Below are positions 43,510-51,047 of a stretch of 64,000 nucleotides of DNA, in pieces. The notes below the pieces were generated by a model. That model worked only from the letters and a program-made list of their open reading frames with translations. It made no database searches and had not been told where the DNA came from. A program made the position numbers and the translations under genes. The stretch's first letter is position 1. The number at the start of each line of letters is the position of its first letter. The stretch comes from WGMI01 sp041739275 (lineage in GTDB: Bacteria > Bacteroidota > Bacteroidia > Flavobacteriales > Schleiferiaceae). Location: NCBI GenBank assembly GCA_041739275.1, contig JBGSOF010000004.1:62001-126000 (forward strand), written 5' to 3'.

Positions 43510-45135
43510 ATGAATATCACTATACTCTTTTCAATTAAAAAAGAATACAAATACTATAATTCATTGGGAAGAGTTCTTCAAAGCCTTGTGATCGGAACGC
43601 TGTTGCTCTTCGTTCTCCCGTTGAGTGCAAGCGAGCAACTGAGCACAGATACGGTTCGCTATTACCACGAGAACGGGGCCCTCAGCGCCAAAGGTGTGCT
43701 CAGAGACGGACAGCCCGACGGCTACTGGAAGAGTTATCACCTCAATTCAAAACTCAAAACCGAGGGCAACCGGCTGAATTTCAAGCTTGACGGAATTTGG
43801 AAGTTCTACGATGAAGAGGGTCAATTGAGTGTGAGTATTGAGTATGTCGATGGGGTCAAACAAGGGGAAAGGCGTACGTATGCCGAAGGTCAATTGGTGC
43901 GAATAGAGCTCTTTGTACAAGATCAAAAGCAAGGAATGGTCTTGGAGTACGACAGTTTGGGCGAGCTGTCGGCAGAGATTCCCTATGTGGAAGATCGCGA
44001 ACAAGGTTTGGGATATGAGTGGCGAAACAAGACCATCATCACCCTAATGACGTACAAGTCAGGTGTGTTGGTTCGCAAACAACCCATCAACCGCAGCGAC
44101 CGACTGTCTCGAAAACAGGGCAGTTGGATTGAATTCTACCCCGACCGCAGCACCATGATCGAGGGAACCTATCAAAACGACCTCAAACACGGCTATTGGA
44201 AATACTATAGGGCAAACGGCAATTTGATTCGAACGGAGCTCTGGGATCAAGGTGTCCTGGTGGAGGATGCACCGCAAACGGCCAAAGTTGAAATCCAAAG
44301 AGAAATAGATCCGAACACGGGCAAGATTCGATCGATTGGGGCTTATTTGGATGGAAAACCCAATGGAACGCACAATTACTTCGACGATCAGGGACTGCCT
44401 CTGCGCTCGGCAATTTATGTGCGCGGCAGAATCCTTGAAGAAGGGGGGATCATCGACGAGCAAGGCAGAAAACAGGGCAAATGGAAGCGGTTTTACGCAT
44501 CCTCCGCTGTGATGCACGAAGGAGAATACGTCGACGACAAGCGTTCGGGAGTGTGGAAGTATTTTTTTGAAGACAGTGTTTTAGAACAAACCGGTTCCTA
44601 CAGAAACGATCAGCCCGAGGGCACTTGGACATGGTATTATCCGGGGGGAGCGATATGGCGCGAAGAAGAGTTTGTCGCGGGCTTAGAAGATGGACCTTCT
44701 GTGGAATACGCACCCGATGGAACGGTCATTACCCAAGGAGAATACATCGAAGGTCTCAAGGAAGGAAGGTGGGTATGGACCTACGGAGATTATCGCGAAG
44801 AGGGGAACTATTTTGAAGGAGAGCGCCAAGGGCTTTGGAAACACTGGTATGCCGACGACGATCGACTTCGCTTTGAAGGGTCTTATTTGAATGGCCAACC
44901 CGATGGGCTCCATCAATATTATCATCCCAACGGAAATATTCAACGACGAGAGCGGTGGTCGAACGGCAGCAAACGCGATTTGTGGGAGTATTTTAATGCC
45001 GATGGGCAGCGCTACCTCACCGTAGAATACGACAACAGCGGCCGCGAGATTCGCTACAACGGAATAAAATTGAAGTATGGAAGACGCGTTGAGCGCGAAT
45101 CCGTGGACGATCAAAAACCTGAAGACGGTTTATGA
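43510..45135 (+). CDS. Exported MORN-repeat (YwqK-like) protein
   Basis: A 541-residue protein with an N-terminal hydrophobic export segment (about 24-40, LVIGTLLLFVLPLSAS) and at least 13 MORN/YwqK-type repeats of the form GxWKxYxxxGxL (DGYWKSYHLNSKLK, DGIWKFYDEEGQLS, HGYWKYYRANGNLI, SGVWKYFFEDSVLE, QGLWKHWYADDDRL). Such repeats build long beta-ribbon solenoids; YwqK in B. subtilis is linked to antitoxin systems, but here export makes an envelope role more likely. It overlaps the Nudix hydrolase gene by 59 nt. Confidence 0.82.
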   Translation: MNITILFSIKKEYKYYNSLGRVLQSLVIGTLLLFVLPLSASEQLSTDTVRYYHENGALSAKGVLRDGQPDGYWKSYHLNSKLKTEGNRLNFKLDGIWKFYDEEGQLSVSIEYVDGVKQGERRTYAEGQLVRIELFVQDQKQGMVLEYDSLGELSAEIPYVEDREQGLGYEWRNKTIITLMTYKSGVLVRKQPINRSDRLSRKQGSWIEFYPDRSTMIEGTYQNDLKHGYWKYYRANGNLIRTELWDQGVLVEDAPQTAKVEIQREIDPNTGKIRSIGAYLDGKPNGTHNYFDDQGLPLRSAIYVRGRILEEGGIIDEQGRKQGKWKRFYASSAVMHEGEYVDDKRSGVWKYFFEDSVLEQTGSYRNDQPEGTWTWYYPGGAIWREEEFVAGLEDGPSVEYAPDGTVITQGEYIEGLKEGRWVWTYGDYREEGNYFEGERQGLWKHWYADDDRLRFEGSYLNGQPDGLHQYYHPNGNIQRRERWSNGSKRDLWEYFNADGQRYLTVEYDNSGREIRYNGIKLKYGRRVERESVDDQKPEDGL

Positions 45136-45637
45136 AAATCCGTGGATTCAAGTAGATCACCACGAAGTTTTAAATCCGGCCGGGGGCGCCGGGATTTACG
45201 GAGTCGTTCGCTTTAAGAATCTGGCCATCGGCATCTTGCCCATCGATCGAGAAGGCAATACGTGGATTGTCGGTCAGTATCGATTCCCGCTGGGCGAGTA
45301 CAGTTGGGAAATCCCTGAAGGCGGGGGAGCTCTTCAGCAGGATCCGGTTGATTCGGCCAAGCGCGAATTGCTCGAAGAGTGCGGAATACGGGCAGAGCGA
45401 TGGACGCTGATTCAAACCATGAGCCTGAGCAATAGCGTCTCCGACGAACGCGCCTTGATTTATCTGGCCGAAGATTTGAGCTTTACGGATTCAGAACCCG
45501 AGGACACCGAACAATTGACGGTTCGGAAACTCTCTTTCGACGAGTTGTATCAAATGGTTTTGAGCGGAGAGGTTCACGACAGTCTCACGGTAGCGGCGGT
45601 TTTGCGCTATCGCTTGATGGTCTACGAACAGCCTTAA
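45077..45637 (+). CDS. Nudix hydrolase, ADP-sugar pyrophosphatase-like
   Basis: A 186-residue Nudix protein. The Nudix box is GGALQQDPVDSAKRELLEECGI: the REUXEE core (RELLEE) is intact, while the earlier Glu is lost or shifted. VYENPWIQVDHHEVLNP and QYRFPLGEYSWEIPEGG match ADP-ribose pyrophosphatase-type enzymes. It starts inside the end of the MORN gene. A start further in would remove the conserved first strand, so the overlap is probably real. Confidence 0.88.
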   Translation: MEDALSANPWTIKNLKTVYENPWIQVDHHEVLNPAGGAGIYGVVRFKNLAIGILPIDREGNTWIVGQYRFPLGEYSWEIPEGGGALQQDPVDSAKRELLEECGIRAERWTLIQTMSLSNSVSDERALIYLAEDLSFTDSEPEDTEQLTVRKLSFDELYQMVLSGEVHDSLTVAAVLRYRLMVYEQP

Positions 45638-47199
45638 AGATTGAACTCAATGCCTTGAGCCAAGGGCAAACTCAAACCGTAGTTCAGGGTGTTCGTCTGC
45701 CTGCGCATATAAGCTTTCCACGAGTCTGAGCCCGATTCTCGACCTCCACCGGTTTCTTTTTCCCCACCAAAGGCCCCGCCGATTTCCGCACCCGAGGTAC
45801 CGATGTTGACGTTGGCGATTCCACAATCTGAACCGGTCGCCGAAACAAAGCGTTGAGCCGTTCGGAAATCTGAAGTCATGATGGCCGAACTCAGGCCCTG
45901 AGGCACCCCGTTTTGCAATTGAATGGCCTCGTCAAGTTCGCGGTATTTGATGAGGTACAAAATGGGGGCAAAAGTTTCTGTCTGAACGGTTTCGAAGTGA
46001 TTTTCGGCCTCGGCAATCGCGGGTTTCACGTAACAGCCGCTTTCATATCCCTCGCCCTTCAGCACCCCGCCGGGAACCACGATGCGCCCGCCTTGAGTTT
46101 GAATGCGATCCAGCGCGTTTAAGTAGAGCTGCACGGCGTCGCGGTCGATGAGCGGACCCACGTGATTACTCGGATCGAGCGGATTTCCAATTTTGAGTTG
46201 GCCATAGGCCTTCACCAAGATTTCCTTGACCTGCTCAAAGATGGACTCGTGAACGATTAAACGGCGAGTCGAAGTGCATCGCTGACCGGCAGTTCCCACG
46301 GCACCAAAGACCACAGCCAGAGTGGTCATGGCCAGGTTGGCATCGGGAGCCACAATAATGGCGTTGTTGCCTCCGAGTTCGAGTATGCTCTTGCCAAAGC
46401 GCTCTGCAACGGCCACGCCGACTGCGCGACCCATGCGAACGGAACCCGTGGCCGAAATCAACGGAATGCGGGTGTCCTTGCTCAGCCATTGTCCGACTTT
46501 GGCATCTCCGTTGATCAAGCACGAGATGGCCTTGGGATAGCCATTGCGCTCCAACACCCGGTGAATGATTCGCTGACATGCAATGCCGCACAAAGGCACT
46601 TTTTCGCTGGGCTTCCAAATGGTGACATCCCCACACACCCAGGCCAGAGCGGTATTCCAAGCCCAGACAGCCACGGGAAAGTTGAAAGCGGAGACAATAC
46701 CGACGGGGCCCAGAGGGTGCCACTGCTCGCGCATGCTGTGCTCCAAGCGCTCAGAGGGCATTGTGAGTCCATAGAGTTGCCGCGAAAGACCGGTGGCAAA
46801 GTCGCAGATATCGATCATTTCCTGAACCTCACCCAGGCCTTCTTGCAGCGATTTTCCCATTTCGTAGGAGACCAAGGCACCGAGTTCGCCCTTCAATGCG
46901 CGCAGTTCGTCTCCAAATTGGCGCACCAATTCGCCCCGTTTCGGAGCGGGAACCGTTCTCCAAAATTCAAATGCCTTTTGGGCATCGCCGACGATTCGGT
47001 CGTAGCCTTCGCGAGATGTCGAGCGAACCGTGGCAATTTCTCGACCGTCTACAGGCGAACGACTCGTAAGCACGTCTGCGGAATCGAGCGACCAGCTCTG
47101 CCCCGATGTTCCGGGATTTTCGGCGGCGATTTCGAGTTTTTCGAGAATCGAGCTCACAGATTGTCCGGCGACAGTCAATACGGTGTTCGAGGAAGGCAT
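45634..47199 (-). CDS. ALDH7-like aldehyde dehydrogenase (antiquitin type)
   Basis: A 521-residue NAD-dependent dehydrogenase of the ALDH superfamily. The general base Glu274 is in LELGGNNA and catalytic Cys308 in GQRCTSTRRL; NFPVAVWAWN and GSVRMG also fit. The LGGNNAIIV wording is typical of ALDH7/antiquitin, which oxidises alpha-aminoadipic semialdehyde (piperideine-6-carboxylate) in lysine catabolism. It runs convergent to the Nudix gene. A TTACTTTG sequence 17 nt upstream of the ATG could serve as a -7 element. Confidence 0.9.
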   Translation of the reverse strand: MPSSNTVLTVAGQSVSSILEKLEIAAENPGTSGQSWSLDSADVLTSRSPVDGREIATVRSTSREGYDRIVGDAQKAFEFWRTVPAPKRGELVRQFGDELRALKGELGALVSYEMGKSLQEGLGEVQEMIDICDFATGLSRQLYGLTMPSERLEHSMREQWHPLGPVGIVSAFNFPVAVWAWNTALAWVCGDVTIWKPSEKVPLCGIACQRIIHRVLERNGYPKAISCLINGDAKVGQWLSKDTRIPLISATGSVRMGRAVGVAVAERFGKSILELGGNNAIIVAPDANLAMTTLAVVFGAVGTAGQRCTSTRRLIVHESIFEQVKEILVKAYGQLKIGNPLDPSNHVGPLIDRDAVQLYLNALDRIQTQGGRIVVPGGVLKGEGYESGCYVKPAIAEAENHFETVQTETFAPILYLIKYRELDEAIQLQNGVPQGLSSAIMTSDFRTAQRFVSATGSDCGIANVNIGTSGAEIGGAFGGEKETGGGRESGSDSWKAYMRRQTNTLNYGLSLPLAQGIEFNL

Positions 47200-47281
47200 G
47201 GGTAGAAAATTTTGTGCAAAGTAAGCGAGCGATTAAGCTAGAATGAATCCAAATAAAAAGCAAAACTCAGGTGCCCTCGGT

Positions 47282-47289
47282 TACTTTTG
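47282..47289 (+). promoter_or_regulatory. -7 promoter element TACTTTTG for the metal importer operon
   Basis: An exact TAnnTTTG match 8 nt before the ATG of the binding-protein gene. No DtxR/MntR-type palindrome could be seen with confidence around it. Confidence 0.55.
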
Positions 47290-47297
47290 GCACGTAG

Positions 47298-48260
47298 ATG
47301 GAAAGATTAAAATCACAGAATCCGGCATTCCTCCAAAAAGTGGCTATAGCCGTGTCGCTATGCGTGCTCAACGCCGGATGTCAGCAGGCGCAAAAAAGCT
47401 CGGACAACCAGATTCAGGTCTTGGCGACCACAGGGCTCGCAGCCGATTTGGCGCGCAATGTCCTGCCATCGGAATTCCATGTCGCCGGGCTGATGGGTCC
47501 GGGCACAGATCCGCATTTGTACAAAAGCACCGAAGGCGATATTCGAGCCATGAGGTCTGCCGATGCCTTGGTGTATACCGGTCTGCGGCTCGAGGGCAAG
47601 CTGGGCGAGGTTTTTGGGGGTCAGAACAAGCAAAAGACCGTGGTCGAGCTGAGTGCTGGGCTCGACTCTCTGGCGCTAATCAACAGCCAAGGTTTTGCCG
47701 ACGGCTTCGATCCACACTTTTGGATGGACCCCGTGCTGTGGGCTCAGTCTGCTAAAGAGCTGGCGAGAGTTTTTTCGGAGGACTATCCGGCGCATTCAGA
47801 ACAGATTGCACTCAAGCTCAAACACTATTTGGGACGTCTGGATTCGCTCGACCGCGCCGTCGCCTTGCAGATCGCTGTTTTGCCGGCCAATCGCAGAGTC
47901 ATCGTGACAACCCACGACGCGCTGAATTATTACGCCGCGCATTACGATTTGGAAGTGCGCAGTCTACAGGGTTTTTCAACCGCAGCCGACTTTGGCGTGC
48001 GCGACATTACAGAACTCGTAAATTTTATCATTGAGCGCAAGATTCCTGCGGTTTTTGTGGAGAACATCGTTTCGTCGAGGTCCTTAGATGCGGTCATTCA
48101 AGGCTGCGAAAGCCAGGGATATCCCGTAAAACTCGGCGGGTCGTTTTACACCGATGCCCTGGGTCCGGCAGGGAGTGAAGCCGAGAACTACATCGAAATG
48201 ATTGCCTTGAACACCGCGGTTTTGGTGAAGGCGCTCGAGACTCAGTCGACCGTTCAGTAG
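47298..48260 (+). CDS. Mn/Zn ABC transporter substrate-binding lipoprotein (TroA-like)
   Basis: A 320-residue cluster A-I (TroA/ZnuA) binding protein, anchored by a lipobox LNAGC (Cys28). The metal ligands can be placed: His73 in TDPHLYKST, His140 in DPHFWMDP, His206 in TTHDALNYY and Asp286 in FYTDALG, the H-H-H-D set of TroA-like proteins rather than the H-H-E-D set of PsaA. The central helix is in place. Followed after 12 nt by the permease-regulator fusion. The ATPase gene that normally comes next is absent. Confidence 0.92.
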   Translation: MERLKSQNPAFLQKVAIAVSLCVLNAGCQQAQKSSDNQIQVLATTGLAADLARNVLPSEFHVAGLMGPGTDPHLYKSTEGDIRAMRSADALVYTGLRLEGKLGEVFGGQNKQKTVVELSAGLDSLALINSQGFADGFDPHFWMDPVLWAQSAKELARVFSEDYPAHSEQIALKLKHYLGRLDSLDRAVALQIAVLPANRRVIVTTHDALNYYAAHYDLEVRSLQGFSTAADFGVRDITELVNFIIERKIPAVFVENIVSSRSLDAVIQGCESQGYPVKLGGSFYTDALGPAGSEAENYIEMIALNTAVLVKALETQSTVQ

Positions 48261-48272
48261 ACGCATTCAACA

Positions 48273-49556
48273 GTGAATCCAAATCTGGTATACGTGATCT
48301 CGGGTTCCGTGTTGCTCGGGGCGGCGGCAGGGGCGGTCGGGGTTTTTGGCTTTTTGAGAAAGAGTAGTTTGGTCGGAGAAACGGTGGCGCACAGCATGTT
48401 GCCCGGCATCGGCTTGGCCTTTTTGATCAGCGGATCCAAGAACCCGCTCGTGTTGTTGGTCGGTTCAGTGATTTCCGGCGCTCTGAGCTTGGGCTTTATT
48501 CGATGGATTCGGAAGTTCTCGGGTCCGCGACCCGATGCGGCACTGGCCATCGCGCTCAGCGGGTTCTACGGCATCGGCATCGTTTTGCTCACCTTCATCC
48601 AGAACAGAGGAGGCTCAGACCACAGTGGCTTGGACCAAGTGCTCTTTGGGCGGGCAGCGGCCATGTTGCCCGAAGACATTGCCGTTTTTGGAGGTCTGGC
48701 TGCGCTTGTCCTGATGGCGGTTGCGCTGGGTTCTCGATCCATGGGCTTGGTTGCGTTTAATCCCGATTATGCGCAAAGCATCGGATGGAAGGTGCGGCGA
48801 TACGAATGGATGATGTCTGCACTGAGCATCTTGGCCATCGCTTCGGGAATACGGGCGGTTGGAATAGTGCTCATGGCAGCGCTTTTGGTCATTCCGGCGG
48901 CAGCGGCTCGCTACTGGACACATCGCCTCGATCGCTTGATAGGTTTATCGGCCATGTTGGGCGCCTTGGGCGGCTTGTTCGGCACCTTGTGGAGCAACAC
49001 TTCGGGTTCCCTTCCCACAGGGCCACTCACCGTGCTCTCGCTGTCGGGCATTGCCATGTTCAGCGTCGTTTTTGCACCCGAAAGAGGAATGCTCGGGAGG
49101 TTGTTTCTCCAAAAAAGGAGAGCTTCGAGAAGCGAGCGAGAGAATTTCATCAAATGGGCCGGACAATGGCTTGAAGAAAACCCGGAAAACTCCACAGTAA
49201 ATGGGGCGGAGTTTCGTTTGAAGTACGGGCTTAACCGCGTGTCTTATTATCGAAACCTGAGGCGAAGCGTCGCTGCAGCATGGGTGTATCCGGCGGTCAA
49301 CGGTTTTAGGCTCACGGAAACCGGATGGTTAGAAGGGCGCAGAATCAACCGCCTCCATCGGCTTTGGGAGGTTTACTTAAATCGCAAAGCGGGTGTACCC
49401 CTCAATAGAGTGCACGAATCGGCCGAGGTCATCGAACATCTTTTGACCCCCGAGCTCGAACGAGATATTCTCTACGAGCTGGGATTGTGCGAGAATTTTG
49501 CCCCGAGGGTGGAAATACATTCCGCACTTGCTGTCGCAAATCCCTCAAAATCATAA
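48273..49556 (+). CDS. Mn/Zn ABC permease fused to an MntR/DtxR-like regulator domain
   Basis: A 427-residue protein in two parts. Residues 1-275 are an ABC-3 family permease (8-9 helices, with VGETVAHSMLPGIGLAF and the motif VGIVLMAALLVIPAAAARYW). Residues 285-415 resemble a DtxR/MntR repressor: a winged-helix-like region (about 285-350), then the dimerisation domain with LHRLWE (His362) and HESAEVIEH (Glu385, Glu388, His389). Glu385 takes the place of the DtxR Cys, as in manganese-type MntR. N289 and K294 replace the two N-terminal MntR ligands. The layout is like Chlamydia YtgCR. Starts at GTG; one nt separates it from the next permease gene. Confidence 0.85.
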   Translation: MNPNLVYVISGSVLLGAAAGAVGVFGFLRKSSLVGETVAHSMLPGIGLAFLISGSKNPLVLLVGSVISGALSLGFIRWIRKFSGPRPDAALAIALSGFYGIGIVLLTFIQNRGGSDHSGLDQVLFGRAAAMLPEDIAVFGGLAALVLMAVALGSRSMGLVAFNPDYAQSIGWKVRRYEWMMSALSILAIASGIRAVGIVLMAALLVIPAAAARYWTHRLDRLIGLSAMLGALGGLFGTLWSNTSGSLPTGPLTVLSLSGIAMFSVVFAPERGMLGRLFLQKRRASRSERENFIKWAGQWLEENPENSTVNGAEFRLKYGLNRVSYYRNLRRSVAAAWVYPAVNGFRLTETGWLEGRRINRLHRLWEVYLNRKAGVPLNRVHESAEVIEHLLTPELERDILYELGLCENFAPRVEIHSALAVANPSKS

Positions 49557-49557
49557 C

Positions 49558-50460
49558 ATGGACGCTCTCTGGATCATGGCCATCGGGAGCCTCGTAGCGG
49601 GATTGTGCGCGGCTCTGGGCACTTTTTTGTATTTGCGGAAACTCAGTATGTTGGGAGACGCTGTGTCGCATGCCGTACTGCCCGGAATCGTCATCGCCTA
49701 TCTGTGGGCAGGAGAGCGCAACGCGACAGCTCTGCTCGTGGGCGCGGCCGTTTTTGGACTCTTGGTCACTTTTTTGATCGATTGGCTGACCCATCGCGCT
49801 GGAATGCAACAGGACGCATCGATTGGGCTGAGCTTCACCTTGCTTTTTAGCTTGGGCATTGTGCTTGTGTCGCTCTGGGCGAGCCGGGTCGACATCGATG
49901 CAGATTGCGTTCTCTACGGCGAAATCGGGCTCTTGCCTTTCGACACTTGGTCGTGGAATGGATTCGAAATGGGTCCGCGACACTTCGCCCTGCTCTTCGG
50001 TCTCGACTTGGTCGTGGGGGTGCTCCTATGGAAGGGGTTCAAGGGGATGCAGCTGCTTGCGTTCGACGGTGTTTTTGCAGCGTCCACGGGAATTTCCATT
50101 GCCGCATGGCACTGGGCGTTAATGGGAGGGGTATCGCTGGCCACGGTCTTTTCTTTTGAAGCCGTCGGCGCCATTTTAGTGGTCTCCTTTTTGGTGATTC
50201 CGCCGGCCATCGGACACTTTTGGTCTTATGGCAGCTTGAAGAGGATGTTGTGGATTGCCATCACGTCGGGAGTCGCTTCGAGCGTCGCGGGCTACTACTT
50301 GGCAGTATGGTTGGACAGTTCGATTGCGGCCTGCATGAGCAGCGCGGCTTTAATTTTTTATGTGTCGGGATGGGTGGTTCATCCTCAGAAAGGATTGCCC
50401 GCCCAATGGTTAAAGAGAAGCCAGGGGAGGGCACCTCATTCGGCGCCGGCCGGCAACTAA
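49558..50460 (+). CDS. Mn/Zn ABC transporter permease
   Basis: A 300-residue ABC-3 family permease with about eight membrane segments (LVAGLCAALGTFLYLRKLSM, GDAVSHAVLPGIVIAYLW, VVSFLVIPPAIGHF). Together with the preceding permease it forms the transmembrane pair of the importer. The ATG is 1 nt after the previous stop, so the two are translated together. An in-frame GTG-free extension upstream overlaps the previous gene and is less likely. Confidence 0.92.
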   Translation: MDALWIMAIGSLVAGLCAALGTFLYLRKLSMLGDAVSHAVLPGIVIAYLWAGERNATALLVGAAVFGLLVTFLIDWLTHRAGMQQDASIGLSFTLLFSLGIVLVSLWASRVDIDADCVLYGEIGLLPFDTWSWNGFEMGPRHFALLFGLDLVVGVLLWKGFKGMQLLAFDGVFAASTGISIAAWHWALMGGVSLATVFSFEAVGAILVVSFLVIPPAIGHFWSYGSLKRMLWIAITSGVASSVAGYYLAVWLDSSIAACMSSAALIFYVSGWVVHPQKGLPAQWLKRSQGRAPHSAPAGN

Positions 50461-50474
50461 AGGACTTCGATGAG

Positions 50475-50545
50475 AGGTCCCGAGCGGATTCGAACCGCTG
50501 TACGAGGTTTTGCAGACCTCTGCCTAGCCACTCGGCCACGGGACC
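50475..50545 (-). tRNA. tRNA-Cys (anticodon GCA)
   Basis: A perfect 7-bp acceptor stem (GGTCCCG with CGGGACC), anticodon stem GAGGT/ACCTC around loop CTGCAAA giving GCA, T arm GGTTCGAATCC, and discriminator U73, the Cys identity base. CCA is not encoded. Convergent with the metal importer operon. Confidence 0.95.
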
Positions 50546-50549
50546 CTAT

Positions 50550-50585
50550 TTCAGATAGAACGCCAATTTCAAATAGAACGCCAAT
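50550..50585. repeat. Tandem 18-bp repeat, two copies, upstream of tRNA-Cys
   Basis: Two adjacent 18-bp units (TTCAGATAGAACGCCAAT and TTCAAATAGAACGCCAAT), identical but for one base. On the minus strand each contains GTTCTATTTGAA or GTTCTATCTGAA, close to a -7 element. They lie only 5-40 nt from the tRNA 5' end. Confidence 0.85.
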
Positions 50586-50651
50586 CCTTTTAGAAAAACA
50601 AGGCGATTGAGAATGGCAAATGCCAAAAGCTGATTTCGAAGAAATGGGCAT

Positions 50652-50659
50652 CAAAGATA
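50652..50659 (-). promoter_or_regulatory. -7 promoter element TATCTTTG upstream of tRNA-Cys
   Basis: An exact TAnnTTTG match in the 130-bp gap between folB and tRNA-Cys, about 106 nt from the tRNA 5' end. It may start a tRNA-Cys precursor that includes the tandem repeat. Confidence 0.4.
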
Positions 50660-50675
50660 AGGCGATTGTCCTCGC

Positions 50676-51047
50676 TCAGCGCGATCGACTTTCTTCTAAG
50701 ATGACGGCCACATTCGCGATGTCGCCACCGATCGGCGGATTCTTTTTGAGGAGTTCTATGCGGAGCCACTCAATTCGAGGTTCTTCTTTAAACAGGCGCG
50801 CAATGATGCGTCCGGCCACATGCTCAATCAATTGGCTTCGAATGATGAGCTCAGATCGGACAATGTCGTGCAAGAGCACGTAATCTACGGTGTCTTCGAG
50901 GGCGTCGGTCGCAATAGAAGGCGCGAAATCGGTTCGGATGCTCAAGTTCACCACATATTCTGTTCCGATCACAGCCTCTTCGGGCAAGCAGCCGTGGAAC
51001 GCATGGCATCGAAGTCCGATAATCTCAATATGGCCGGGGCGCTTCAC
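50676..51047 (-). CDS. folB: Dihydroneopterin aldolase
   Basis: A 123-residue tunnelling-fold enzyme of folate synthesis, cleaving dihydroneopterin to hydroxymethyl-dihydropterin. IGLRCHAFHGCLPEEAVIGTEYVVNL contains the substrate-binding Glu and HGC region; DTVDYVLLHDIV and VAVILEESR match the family. The start overlaps the stop of gltX, so it is co-transcribed with it. Confidence 0.93.
   Translation of the reverse strand: MKRPGHIEIIGLRCHAFHGCLPEEAVIGTEYVVNLSIRTDFAPSIATDALEDTVDYVLLHDIVRSELIIRSQLIEHVAGRIIARLFKEEPRIEWLRIELLKKNPPIGGDIANVAVILEESRSR

Noticed and set aside
46489..47205. Plus-strand open frame of 238 codons opposite the aldehyde dehydrogenase gene
   Set aside because: The dehydrogenase is unmistakable over its full length and this frame has no protein-like features.
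50457..50654. Minus-strand frame of 65 codons starting right after the TATCTTTG at 50652
   Set aside because: It reads straight through tRNA-Cys, so it is not a protein gene.
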